From Alnus glutinosa (Eukaryota; Streptophyta; Magnoliopsida; Fagales; Betulaceae), in NCBI RefSeq assembly GCF_958979055.1, contig NC_084889.1:5596761-5660760 (forward strand): a stretch of DNA of 64,000 nucleotides, written 5' to 3'. The position numbers were made by a program, and so were the translations under genes. The notes under the pieces were generated by a model. It did no database searches and was not told the DNA's origin. It saw only the letters and a program-made list of their open reading frames with translations. Positions 42,481-54,131 of the stretch are shown piece by piece; position 1 is the first letter of the stretch, and every line of letters begins with the position of its first letter.

Positions 42481-43265
42481 TGAGCTTTAACATTTAAATG
42501 ATCAAGCAGTAAATTTTGTAAAGAGTTTTGTTATGTGTTTTTTATTTGAATAATAATAAGAAGTGTTTGATGTGATATAAAGGTAAAATAAGACTAGAAC
42601 TTTTTGTGAAAGAAAATTGTTTGGTAATAGTTTTGAAAAATGTTGAGACTTTTTCTTTTCTTTTCTTTTTTCAGAAAAGTAAAAATAAGGAGAAAGTTTT
42701 TTGCGAAACGTGGCCAAGGCTTCTACGACAAAGCAACGGCCCTATTTGAAATTTTCTTTCCCCTCCCTTTTTCTTATTTTCACTTCCCCCAAAAAACATC
42801 AACTTTAAAACATTCTTAACTTTTTTCACTTTTTATTTCACATCAACACTTTTTTATTACTACTTAAATAAAAAAATCACTACAATACAATTTTTTTTTC
42901 CATATAAATTATTTCAACTTTATATCACATTAACCATATTTACTATCATTAAAAAAATAAAAATAATTAAATTAAAAATAAAAAATAAAAAATTCCTCCC
43001 CCATACGAGGGGAGGTGAAATTTCAAACAGAGCCAACGTTTTAGAATACTCAACTTTTATAATCCCCAGTATTTATGTTCCTAAGATTTTCTTTTACAAC
43101 ACTTGAGCCTTTTATCTTCAGACATAAATTTCATCCGAATTATTTCTTCTAAACATGTGAATTTCTGTCATTTATCTTCCTTCTCTCACTCATTTTACGG
43201 CACTAAATTTTACTTCTCTCTCTCATCCTTCAAAAATACATCCTTCTGATTTTTCCATAAGCTCT
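42481..43265. other. Unassigned AT-rich intron sequence
   Basis: No open frame with recognisable domains and no clear terminal repeats were seen. It lies between the MITE cluster and the LRR-kinase fragment within TNL2 intron 7. Confidence 0.4.
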
Positions 43266-43269
43266 TTTT

Positions 43270-43680
43270 CATCATTCCTCTCAGCAACCAGCCTAGTAAC
43301 CGTTCGTAGAGCTTGTTCCTCGTTAGGTTTAGTTCTTTAAGGTTCACTAGAGAGACGGAGAGGTCAGGAACTACCTAGGAGAGCGTGTTGTTCTGCAACC
43401 ATAGCGTGAGGGGCTGAGCCAAGGAAGACAATTGTTTCGGAACCATGCCTCAGAGGTTGTTGTCGAAGAGATCGAGGCGGAGGAGGCGGTGGAGGGAGGA
43501 TATCGCCTGCGGTATCTCGCCGAAGAGGTCGTTTTCCGAGAGGTAGAGGAGCTTGAGGTTGGTAAGGGGCGAAACAGTGTCGTTGAGGCGTTGTGGAGGT
43601 CTATCAGGCGAAGCTGGTCGAGCTAGGGGAGAGACGAGATGACCACGGAGCGAGAAAGCTGTGGAATTTGAGAATTTCAT
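43270..43680 (-). pseudogene. Fragment of an LRR receptor-like protein/kinase gene
   Basis: The minus strand encodes extracellular-type LRRs: LTNLKLLYLSENDLFGEIPQ, SSLHRLLRLDLFDNNL, then (in the next, broken stretch) LTLWLQNNTLS and LVNLKELNLTRNKLY. The NL-x-G-x-IP pattern is that of plasma-membrane LRR kinases, not of TNLs. It has no kinase domain, carries an in-frame stop after NNTLS, and ends abruptly where the Copia integrase region begins. It is a stray piece of a host gene, perhaps captured by or joined to the retroelement. Confidence 0.65.
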
Positions 43681-45769
43681 TTCAGTTTGGTGTGTAAATC
43701 ATATAATTTGTAACCTTTGATGCCATGCAGATACCCAATGAAAATACATGCACGAGCTCTAGGATCAAATTTAGAGCGATGTCTAGTAATCGTAGATGCA
43801 TAGCATAAAAATCCGAAGACACGGAGATAAGTATAAGAAGGAGAAATAGAATGTAAGAGTTCATATGGAGTTTTATTTGAAAGAAGAGTAGTAGGAATGT
43901 TGTTGATGAGATAGGCAGCAGTAAGAATGCATTCAACCCATAAATTTAATGAAAGATGAGCTTGAAATCGAAGGGCTCTAGTAACATTTAAGAGATGTTG
44001 ATGTTTTTGTTCGACTATAGCATTTTGTTGTGGGGATTCTACACAACTAAGTTGATAAATCACTCCTTTGGAAGAAAAAATATCAACCATATTAAATTCT
44101 GTGCCATTATCAAATCGAAGACATTTGATTTTAATATTGAATTGAGTAAAAATCAACTCAAAGAAAAGATTGAATTATAGGTCTGATTTGAGATTTACTT
44201 TGCATCAAATACACCCATGTAAAACGAGTATAATCGTCAACAATGGTAAGAAAGTAAGAACTATTTGTGGATTTAACAGAAAATGGTCACCAAATGTCAC
44301 AATGAATGAGATCAAAAGATTGTGTAGAAATAGAAGTACTAACATGGAAAGGTAATCGCTATTGCTTAGCTATAGGACATAAGGAAGAACAGTTAATTGA
44401 AACAATAATACAAGCAAGAAACAAAAATTTAAGTCAAACATCAGATAGATGACCTAAATGAAAATGCCAAAGACTATCAAAAACAACAGAAAAAACTTGA
44501 GCAGCTTGAGGAGAAATAGAGGCAGAGGACTGCAAAGTATGCATTAGAAAGAAGAGGCCACCTTGTTCTCTACCCATGTCAATCGTCCTCCAACTTGATA
44601 GATGCTGGATGAAGCAAAAACCAGCCAAAAAAATTATACAGCAATGCAAAACTTTGATTAGTTTACTTGTTGAAATTAGGTTAAAGGAAAATGGAGGAAC
44701 ACAAAGAACATCTACGAGAATAAAATTTTCTGGTATCTTAATAGTGCTAATGTGTGTTGTAACGACCCACCCCCAATGACACAATATTGTCCGCTTTTGG
44801 CTCCCCATACCAGACTTCCCAGGAGGTCACCCATCCTGGGATTGCTCTCGCAGAAGCACGCTTAACTGCGGAGTTCTGATAGGTTCATGACCATCACGGC
44901 TTTAAAACGCTTTGTGTCATAAAGGGTGCATTTATACATATATGCACATCCTCATTCCCAGGCGATGTGGGACGTTACAATCACCCCCTCTTTGGACCCA
45001 GCGTCCCCGCTGGCGTCCCTCATTGGGCTTGTGCACACTCCCACCATCTCAGGCTGGGCAATGGCTCTGATACCATTTTCTGTGACGACCCAATTTTTTT
45101 TTTTTTTTTTTTTAAACATAAAATGAGTCATCACAGTGGCACGACTACATGTCGCTCAGCCAACATACAGTACACATTCCATAACATGTACCTGATAATC
45201 AGAGTTCCATTTACGCAGCGGATAACATATAATAACATTATCAACATAGCGGAAGGTCCATCTATAAACAATAGTTAACTACAACAAAAGAGCCATTAAT
45301 GTTTATCTATATAAGACTTCTACATAACTATTAAATACATACCAAAAGACTAGCTCATAAATACAAGTGTCACAGGCAACACGAGCCACAAACTAAGTCT
45401 ACCAAAAGGCGAACAACCCATAGTCCACCCATTATAACTGTCGCGTCGGGCTTCAGTCAAAACATCCCAATTACTATGCTATAACGTCATTCACTAGATC
45501 CACTGAACCTGCAATCAAAGCATCAGAGTCTGTACGGTTGTGGGTTTAATCACATCCGTACAGGTGAAGGTATGAGTTCACCACCTCAGCAATATAAAAC
45601 TCCCTAAGTATACAATATACACAAACATAATTGCTTGTAGAGTACAACAACGTTATTCACAAATCATTAAGTTCCCGCAACAACACATTATCAAGTACAA
45701 GTCTCGTTCATCACACATTATTTTATCCCGGTTTCCACTAACAATATTCCACGCGTACCATAAGCAATA

Positions 45770-46100
45770 TTCCACACATCGCACCAGTGCTAGCACTTCA
45801 ATGCTAGGCTTACCGCCAATACCGCCCGTAAAGCTACGACCCGCAGGGCACACATCTCACGTGTACTAGCACTTCAATGCTAGGCTTACCACACATCTCA
45901 CAAGTGCTAGCACTTCAATGCTAGGCTTACCATCAACACCGCCCGTAAAGCTACAACCCGCAGGGCACACATCTCACGTGAACTAGCACTTCAATGCTAG
46001 ACTTACCACATATCTCACTAGTGCTAGCACTTCAATGCTAGGCTTACCACACTTCTCAGCCAAGAGCTGCTACCCTCTGGCCTACCACTCATCTCAGCCA
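45770..46100. repeat. Tandem repeat in the long LTR (GCTAGCACTTCAATGCTAGGC units)
   Basis: About five to six copies of a unit containing TAGCACTTCAATGCTAGGCT, with short inverted GCTAGCA / TGCTAGG arms, alternating with CCCGTAAAGCTACRACCCGC blocks. It occupies the position of the GGTTCAATTCCC tandem repeat in the related LTR at 24,883-27,856. Confidence 0.7.
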
Positions 46101-48514
46101 AGAGCTGCTACACTATGGCCTACCACTGTGCCAGATACTACAACACTGGACTTACCATCTATCAACTACCGAGTTCTCATAATACCAAAGCATCCACACT
46201 ATATACATATCATCACATGTGTATTCCCAAACATTTTTCTTTCAACACATACCACATTCATTTTTATCAACAATTCCATAACCATCAATACATTCCAATT
46301 TCAACGACATCCATTTATCATCACATTTCTCAATCCAAATATATCATAACCCATTCACATATATTTCTACCAACACTTCCATAACTATAAATACATTACA
46401 ATTTCAACATCCATTTATCCGTACAATTACAAACCAATATATCCCATCTCAATCATAAACAATTTTCTCAATAAATTCCATAATCATAAACAATCAAGAT
46501 TCCTCAACATCCATTTATCCACACAATTACAAACCAATATATCCCAACTCAATCATATACAATTTCCTCAACAAATTCCATAATCATAAATACAACCAAT
46601 CATTATCAATATCAACTTATCATTACAATTCCCAATCCAATAACTCACAATTCAATTTCATGCATCTTCACCAACAAATTCTATAATCATAAATGCAACC
46701 AAATGCAACAATACGTAAATCTAAGTTCCTAGGATTCCTCAATGAGTAGAATACTCACCTAGCTGCATTGGACTCATGACTCGAATATCCCCCACGTTCT
46801 AGTTACCTTGAACTCACCGTTGGGGAACAATTGAAGTCCCCACCTTCTGTGCCTGCATACATATATGATATTAGACTAAGCTATTGACGTATAAACTACC
46901 CGCGTGCTCCTGCGTCGTATTACCCGCATCTAAAGCTAGTTAGGTACCCTTGGCTACAATTAGATTAAGCCTTGATTTTAGGTTCGTGTTTATTTCGTTT
47001 CTTAACCTTTAAATACATCTACTATTACATTTAATACTTTCTCTTTTAGTTAACTAAACATCCAGGTATTTAGTTTATAGAACCTTAATGATTTGCACAC
47101 TAAAATATTGGTTTAGTAATTCCTTTACATTGAACTATGATTTCCATGTTATAATCTTTATGTTTTCCATTTAATTGCTATACTTTTATATTTACTTTAT
47201 TTACTAAGTTAACATTATATATTGAACTCATGTGCATGTTTATGTATGTATATAATTATATACATACCACACTTAGTAGACTTAAACCTAATCCGATAAT
47301 ACACAAAAATACTATGTGTACATGGATAGGTGGATTAGTTACTTAGTTACCTCACATTGGATTCCGGGTACATTTATGTACTTCTACTACCTTGTCAATT
47401 TACACATGTTGCCTACGGGTTACATGAATAATTCGCCATTACATTTAATGCTTTACATACATTAGTTATTAATCATCTAAGTAGTTTGGATTATAAAACC
47501 TTAATCTAATTTAACTTATGAGTCTAGTACTTCTTATTAAATTAAATTATAATTACATATTGAACATGTATTCATTTACTAGAGCTAATCATTATTCACT
47601 TGCTACATATCTTAATTCCTTAGTTATTTGTCTCCCATCACTCAATTAGTTACTAACCATGAGTGCAAATAACTCAATAACAAGTCCCAAATATAGCTAC
47701 TAATCAATATTATCAAGAAACCCAAACCATAATCCATTCGGCCTTTTAACCAAACCATCCAATTAAAATTTACCCATATATAGCAACCATAGTACCAATC
47801 CATCATCATCAACTTTTCTATGTTCACCCATTTGTCATTTACACTAAAAGAATCTAACACATTAACTTCAATCCCTATCAAATAATCATTAACCATTCAT
47901 CATTAAACTATTAATCCAAATCAGATTTGAATTCCATTAAGATACTCCTAAAAATCAGCCCATACATTCCTCAAAGCTCAACTATAAATCACCAAGCTAA
48001 GCCCTAAAATTCTTCTCATCAAACTATCAAAATTTCATATATCATCTATCAAATTCCTTTTCAAAACTGAATCTAATCCAACCAAACATTCTATAATCTA
48101 TAATAGGCCATTAACCATAGATTAACACCATTATCCCCAAATTGTAAACACAAACCATATCTGAATTTCCATCAAAATACTCTTCATAACCACTTTTCTT
48201 TCAAATATTAACCACTCACAATAAAACATCAATCATGGGTTATAAAAAGCAAGAATCAAAACCCATAACAAATACCATTCAGCCATCACCCCCAAAAATC
48301 ACCATAAACCCTAAATTTACTTCTCAAGTAGTTCCCAACCACAACCCATAAAATTATTTACCTAAATTCGTAGCTTTCCATGCCCTAGAATTTCATCTAA
48401 ATCAAATCCAAAGATAACCCATAATTTCCAATCCAAATAAACCTAATTTTGTAATATAGAACCAATGGGTAAAATGGAAATGCAAAGAAAAGCTAAGAAT
48501 TGTAACCTCTCCGG

Positions 48515-48980
48515 ACGTACATGGCCGGAACCCATTTCTTCTTCTTCTTCTTCTCCTACTTCTCTTTTGGGCTGCATCTTCTCGGCAGAAACTCTTACTC
48601 GGCCAGCAGGTGGAAACTGAAAGGGAAGAGAGGAGGGCGTCGGTGCTGCTGTGGCGGAAGAAGAAGAGAAGAGGGAAAGAGAGGGGTTCAGGCGAGGGGA
48701 GAAACCGAAGAGAGAGGGGGGGGGGGACCTGCGCGTGGAGGGAAAAGAGAGAAAAGAAAGGAAAAAGGGAGAAAAGGAGTCCGATGTGCTGCTGCCTGGA
48801 GCCGAGTGGAAGAGAGGAAGAAGGAAAGAGGAGAAGAGAAGGGGGGTGTGCGACGGGGAGGAGAAAAGAAGAAAAAGAGAAAAAGAAGAAGAGCCGTGCG
48901 GGTGAGGGGGAAAAGAAGGGAATTCGGAAAAGAGAGAAAATAAGGGAAAAAGAAAAAGAAAGGAAAGAGAAAGAAGAAAT
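48515..48980. repeat. Purine-rich low-complexity tract in the long LTR
   Basis: A 460-bp GA-rich stretch (GAAGAAG, GGAAAGAG, an 11-G run near 48,717) that opens long frames on both strands without any domain. Treated as low complexity, not genes. Confidence 0.75.
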
Positions 48981-49440
48981 GGCCATGTGTCATCTTGAGA
49001 GTGGTTGGGAGAAGATAGAGTAATCTTCTCCTACCCAATCTGGCGATGACACGTGGCAGGATAGGATTTCTTTTTCTTTAAATCCTCAAACTACTATTAT
49101 TTATAGTAGGACCCCATCTAATTTTACCTCTATCATTTATCAATTAATATTCGGCCCCTTATTTAATTTAACTACATTTTATTCATACAATTAATTATTT
49201 ATTACTCTAGGACTCATTATTATTATTATTCCTATTCCATTATTTTATTTAAAACTCATTTTATTTAATAGGTACAATTTATCAATCAATAACTGCCCTA
49301 TTTATTTTCTTGGTCTTTACATGTGTAACAAAAGCATATTTGCCATTTGGTAATCGGACAGATTTTGAGACAATTGAAGTAATAGATGTTAGACAAGTTA
49401 TAGAGCAAACCATGTGATCAGTTGCTCCAGTGTCTATAAT

Positions 49441-49661
49441 TGTGACATCCCACATCGCCTGGGAATGGGATGTGCTTATATGTATAAATGCACCCTTCTT
49501 GATACAACGCGTTTTAAAGCCGCAATGGCCATGAGCCTATCAAAACTCCGCAGTTAAGTATGCTTCTGCGAGAATAGTACTAGGATGGGTGACCTCCTAA
49601 GAAGTTTGGTTCAAAACAGCAAAAAACGGAGAATATTGTATTGTTGGGGTGGGTCGTTACA
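49441..49661 (+). mobile_element. Solo Cassandra LTR (5S-bearing TRIM)
   Basis: A 221-bp LTR starting TGTGACATCCCACATCG and ending GGGTCGTTACA, flanked by the perfect duplication ATAAT (49,436-49,440 and 49,662-49,666). The segment 49,536-49,607 resembles plant 5S rRNA (ACTCCGCAGTTAAG, CTAGGATGGGTGACCTCCT), the hallmark of Cassandra. It sits within the Copia protease region. Being forward, it is opposite in orientation to the other two Cassandra copies here. Confidence 0.9.
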
Positions 49662-50057
49662 ATAATCCATGGATTTTTGGGAGAAGTTTTTGAAGCAATA
49701 TCAAAAGATGTTGAAGAACAAAAAATTGAATCTTTAATGTCTAAAGAAATAGAGGTACAAGAAAAAGAATTACTACCTGCCATGTCAAAAAGATGGTCTT
49801 AATTGACAAAATTGTGAATGGAGGCTGGGACTTCATTTGGACGTTTCTGCTTCAGCATAGATGCCAATTGTTCATACTGCTCTTTAGTAATAGGTAGATG
49901 AGGAATATCATAATCTGACACTTGATTTGCAGATGGAGTGGATTTCCCTATGGTGAACTTGAAACCAGGAGGATAGTCAAAAATTTTGTAGCATTTGTCC
50001 ACGCTATGACCTAAAATGCCAGAATGAGTGCATTTAGTTCTCTCTTTGCAAGTGAAC

Positions 50058-50770
50058 TGTAACGACTCACACCCAATGACACAATATTGTCCGTTTTGGC
50101 TCTCTCGAACTAGACTTTCTAAGAGGTCACCAATATTGATATTACTCTCGCAGAAGCATGCTTAACTGCGGAGTTCTGATTAATTCATTGCCATCATGGC
50201 TTTAAAACGCGTTGTGTCAAGAATGATGCATTTATACATATAAGCACATCCCCATTCCCAGGCGATGTGGGATGTCACAATCACCCCCTCTTGGAACCCA
50301 GCGTTCCCGCTGGCGACCCTTATGGGATCACCCCATTATTTTTCTTGGCGTCCCAATGAGTGCCCACTGGCGACCCTCATGGGCTTGTGCATGCTCCCAC
50401 ATCTCAAGCTGGGCAATGACTCTAATATCATTTGTAATGACACAATATTGTCCGTTTTTTGCTCCCTCGAACCAGACTTCACAGGAGGCACTACAAAAAA
50501 AAAAAAAAATAGCATTTTGCCACTTGCATTTAGCCACGTGTACGGATACAGTACACGTGGCTAACAGTTTACCACGTGTAAATAGCCACGTGTGCGACTC
50601 GTGTTAAATCCGGGTGTTACTAAATGCACATTTTGCCGCGTGTATCACAATACACGTGGCCACTGTGCCACGTGTATTATGGTACACGCGGCTGACAGTG
50701 GCCACGTGTATTGAAGTACATGCGGCAAACTGTCATCCACGTGTACTAAATACACGTGGCTAACTGCTTC

Positions 50771-50816
<46 letters not shown>

Positions 50817-51283
50817 TTCTGTTCTTCTTCCCTTTTTTTTTTCGCCAGTGCCCTCGCTAGAAACTTTTTTTGCAATTTTTTTTTTAATTTCCGTCACCGG
50901 AAATTTCTGCAAGACCGGCGAAATCACTACAAAACTTCCCCATGAAATCCAATCCAGAAAATCCCCCAAAATTAATACTTCGTCAACCACATACCAAAAA
51001 ATACCAACAAAACACCAAAAAATCTCCAACAAAATACCAAAAAATCACCAACAATCACCAAAAATCAACTACAAAAACCAAAAATCACAAACTTTCAGAT
51101 CAGAGAACTCAAAGAAACAGAAGAAAAAAAAAAAAAAAAAAAAAAAAACCCTCAAAAAACGCCGGAAAAACACCCCCTTGGCTTCACCGGCGTGGGGCCA
51201 TGACCCTCCGGACTCCAGCGACTGGCCCCCCTTGGCTTATCTCAATCTCCCTTTCCATCTACCTGTCTGCGTGAAGAAAAAGG

Positions 51284-51328
<45 letters not shown>

Positions 51329-51933
51329 AAGGAAAGGCGTCTGTGCAAGAGAAAAAGGGGGGAAGAAGGAAGAAAAAAAGAGAAGGAAAAGGCGTCTATG
51401 CAAGGGAAATAGGGGAAGAATGAAGAAAAAAAGAGAATAAGGAAGAAAAAAGAAGAAAAAAAGAGAAGAAGGAAAATGCCAGGCGTCTGTGCAAGGGAAA
51501 AAGGGGAAGAAGGAAGAAAAAAGAAGAAAAAAAGAGAAGAAGGAAAAGGCCAGCGTGTAAAATATAGAGAGGAGGAAATGAAAAGATAAATGGGGGAAAT
51601 TTAAAGTTAAAGGGGGAGGGGGGAAATTAGAAACAGTTGGCCACGTATAAAAAATACACGCGGCCACTTGTTTCTCAAATGCAACCTGCCACGTGTCATC
51701 AAGACACTTGGCTAGTTGGCCGCGTAGCTACAGTAATCGCTACTGTAGACACGCGGCGAATTGCAGCATTTTTTGTAATGTCACCCATCCTAGTACTACT
51801 CTCATAGAAGCACACTTAACTGCAAAGTTTTGATTGGTTCATGGCCATCACGGCTTTAAAACGCGTTGTGTCAAGAATTATGCATTTATACATATAAGCA
51901 CATCCTCATTCCCAAATGATGTGGGACATCACA
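50058..51933 (-). mobile_element. Cassandra TRIM element with both LTRs, split by a CACTA insertion
   Basis: On the minus strand: a 5' LTR (start TGTGATGTCCCACATC at 51,933) interrupted by the CACTA element, a short internal region with a degenerate Met primer site near 50,424-50,436, and a 3' LTR at 50,058-50,277. Both LTRs carry 5S-like segments (50,112-50,186; 51,781-51,845). GAAC abuts both ends, a possible 4-base remnant of the target duplication. It lies in the Copia gag region. Non-coding by nature; LTRs diverged, so moderately old. Confidence 0.85.
50489..51780. mobile_element. Non-autonomous CACTA (En/Spm-type) element
   Basis: A 1,292-bp insertion with ends CACTACAAAAAA and TTTTTTGTAATG (one mismatch from a perfect inverted repeat). 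Both subterminal regions carry many short inverted repeats around CCACGTGTA/TACACGTGG (50,530-50,765 and 51,640-51,750), typical of CACTA transposase-binding arrays. The interior has two long A-runs and GA-rich tandem repeats (51,320-51,560). The Cassandra LTR reads continuously across it. A 3-bp target duplication is not evident. No transposase is present. Confidence 0.72.
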
Positions 51934-53381
51934 GAACACTGGCTTATATCCTTGTGATTGACTCTGAGATGTAGTGGATAGCTTATATCCTTGAAATTGA
52001 ATCTGAGATGCAGTGGTCAGCATGGCAGCATTATTGTGATTCAAAGAACCAACAGATGAAATGATCTGCCTTTGACATTCTTCTTGAATGATAAGAGAAG
52101 AAACTTTGTTTATGGGCAGGGGATCAACCAACAGTATCTAGCCTCGAATATGAGAGAATGTTTCATTTAGTCCCATTAGGAATTGAAAGATACATTCTTC
52201 ATCACGATAATCAACTAGTTTCTTCATAGCACCACACAAGCAAGATGGAATAAGTCGATAATTGTTAATCTCATCCCATAGACCTTTGAGATTAGTGAAA
52301 TAACAACACACTGAGAGATTTTCTTGAGTCAAGGCAAAAATCGCCTTCTGAAGTAGAAAAATCCTTGATCCATTGCGTTATGAGAAACGATCTTTGAGAT
52401 CATGCCACATTTCTTTAGCTGTATCAATATGAATGATACTGGCTGCGATTTGTTTTGGAACCGAGTTGTAGATCCAAGAGAGCAACATGTTATTACAATA
52501 AGACCATACAAAACTATCAGCAGAAGAAACTGCAGATTGTGGCAGTGTGCCATTGATGAAACTAACTTTGTTCTTCGCAATCAGCGCCATTTTCATCGAT
52601 CTACTCCATGAATTATAGTTATCTCCAACGAGTTGTTGAAATACAAGAGTGGAACTCGGACTGTCACCATTATGTAAGTAAAATGGATTAGAAGCATCTG
52701 CAATTGAGTTCGTAGATGAAGAATCCATGAATGATGAAAGGTGAAGGCCAGGTGTGATGAAGAAGAAGTAAGAGAGAAGAGAGAGAAAAAAAAAATCAAC
52801 TAGATAAGCTCTGATACCATGTTAAATCACTACTTATCCCAAAAGCATAAACTGATAGGAAGAGGTAAATTTAATCACTTAATTAATACTTTAACAAACC
52901 CTCACGTGTGGACTCAGACTTCCTTTTAATAAGTAAGGCCCAACACGTGGAATATTTAATTGAAAAAATGTAAGGTAGATGACGAAGTCGAGGTTGGACC
53001 TTTGGCTCTGATACCATAATGAAAAACAGAGTATCTTGATGAATCAAATGGAATAAGCGAGGAAGAAGAGAAATATTGGAGAACTGAAATCTGATTCTCA
53101 TTGACTGAATTGAATGAATACAAGACTTGAGTATTTATACATCTGAATGTATGTATAACAATCGAAACAGATTACATAACAAACTATCTAACTAATCAAC
53201 AGCTAATCAACACGTGATCTAAAGATCTGCCAGCTCGATCATGTAACTGACTAACCATTCATACAACACGTGGTATAAGACTAACCAATGTATACAACAC
53301 GTGTAATAAAATTAAACTGTAAAACTTTACACTGGAACAAAAGTCAAGCTTGATATACAAACATTTCTACATGTTTTTCAG

Positions 53382-54050
53382 GACTACTACCATGGCACTG
53401 TATTCAACCTTTGTTTTCCTCAAAGTGAAATCCCACAGTGGTTTTGCCAACAGAGTGATAGGCCCTCCGTGACAATCCCGCTACCTCCAAGTTTGTTTAA
53501 TAATCCTGATTGGAAGGGATTTGCTGTATGTGCTGTTATCTCATTTCACAAGCATCCAGCTGCCATCCTTATGAATTTGGATTCGGGATTTCCTCATCGC
53601 GTCATGTGTCATGCGGAAACCGACGTTGGTAGCATGCATCCGTTACTTGAGAATAGCATCAGTGAAGACGAAGTTCTAATTTCGTTATACCAACGTTCAT
53701 TTATTTGGGTGTTGTTCCTACCAAATTGGAGGTTTTCAAGTCATCCGTGGAGTCAAAGCACTTGGGCTAAGTTCAGGTTTATAAGTGATAGTCCAGATGT
53801 CTCAGTGCTCAAGTGTGGGGTCGGTCTTGTAGACCGGCAAAATAGGGAAGAGTTTTATCGAACAATTGTACAGCTCAAAACCTCCGGTGATGGCTATCTG
53901 AATGGCATCCGCAGCTCTTGTAAGAGGGGCGCAGTCTCTGAAAGATTGCCCATTTGCGTAGAGAAAAAGAAAGAAGGGTTGCACATTTCTCCGGGGAACC
54001 GACACCCTCACAATCGATTCTACAAAGAGGGTTACGCAACGGGACCGCTG
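53382..54050 (+). CDS. TNL2 exon 8: C-JID module 3
   Basis: 223 codons, phase 0. Signature LCFPQSEIPQWFCQQSDRPS, VTIPLPPSLFNNPDWKGFAV, then VSVLKCGVGLVDRQNREEFY. It is the first exon after the transposon-filled intron, and its acceptor and frame are intact. Confidence 0.85.
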
Positions 54051-54131
54051 GTAAGAATTCTGATGATCCACACCCTCGCAATTCTCTCTCTTTCTCTCTC
54101 TCTCTGATTGGACGCTATTTCTGTTTTACAG

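Larger units (their letters stand above)
44758..49321 (-). mobile_element. Chimeric LTR element: long LTR at the 5' end, Cassandra internal region and LTR at the 3' end
   Basis: A 4,564-bp unit flanked by the perfect 5-bp duplication TGTGT (44,753-44,757 and 49,322-49,326), inserted in the Copia protease region. On the minus strand it begins with a 4.24-kb LTR (TGTAAAGACCAAG to GGGTCGTCACA; 45,081-49,321) of the same family as the solo LTR at 24,883. A Met primer site (TGGTATCAGAGCC), about 100 bp of internal sequence and a polypurine tract (AAGAGGGGG) follow. It ends with a 222-bp Cassandra LTR (44,758-44,979) carrying a 5S rRNA-like segment (44,813-44,886). The two ends belong to different families. 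A fossil without coding capacity. Confidence 0.7.
43677..53331 (-). mobile_element. Copia-type LTR retrotransposon fossil, heavily interrupted
   Basis: Read on the minus strand, parts occur in Copia order: an LTR with TATA-like signal at about 53,020-53,331 and a tRNA-Met primer site (TGGTATCAGAGCC) at 53,004-53,016; a second LTR-like end plus primer site at 52,808-52,822, which suggests two related elements joined or nested; gag (about 52,138-52,728, with the zinc-knuckle end near 49,970-50,040); protease with its DTG motif around 49,430-49,670; a pre-integrase region about 44,434-44,757; and the integrase core 43,677-44,156. Reverse transcriptase/RNase H and the 3' LTR are missing. It is broken in several places, including three later insertions. 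It is the oldest layer of the nest in TNL2 intron 7. Confidence 0.82.
40194..53381 (+). other. TNL2 intron 7, expanded to 13.2 kb by nested transposons
   Basis: The TNL1 equivalent (19,454-19,615) is 162 bp. Host splice signals survive: GTCTCTCTC at the left, ACATGTTTTTCAG at the right, and the last 50 bp match the TNL1 intron. Inside are a fold-back MITE (about 40,840), a Harbinger-type MITE (41,898), an LRR-kinase gene fragment (about 43,270), and a Copia fossil (43,677-53,331) that itself holds three Cassandra-type insertions and a CACTA element. Confidence 0.8.

Noticed and set aside
48402-49038. Long frames in the GA-rich tract, both strands
   Set aside because: Low-complexity purine run within an LTR; no recognisable protein features.
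44813-51845. Functional 5S rRNA genes
   Set aside because: The matches are partial and lie inside TGTRAC...GTTACA LTRs with duplications and primer sites, so they belong to Cassandra elements.
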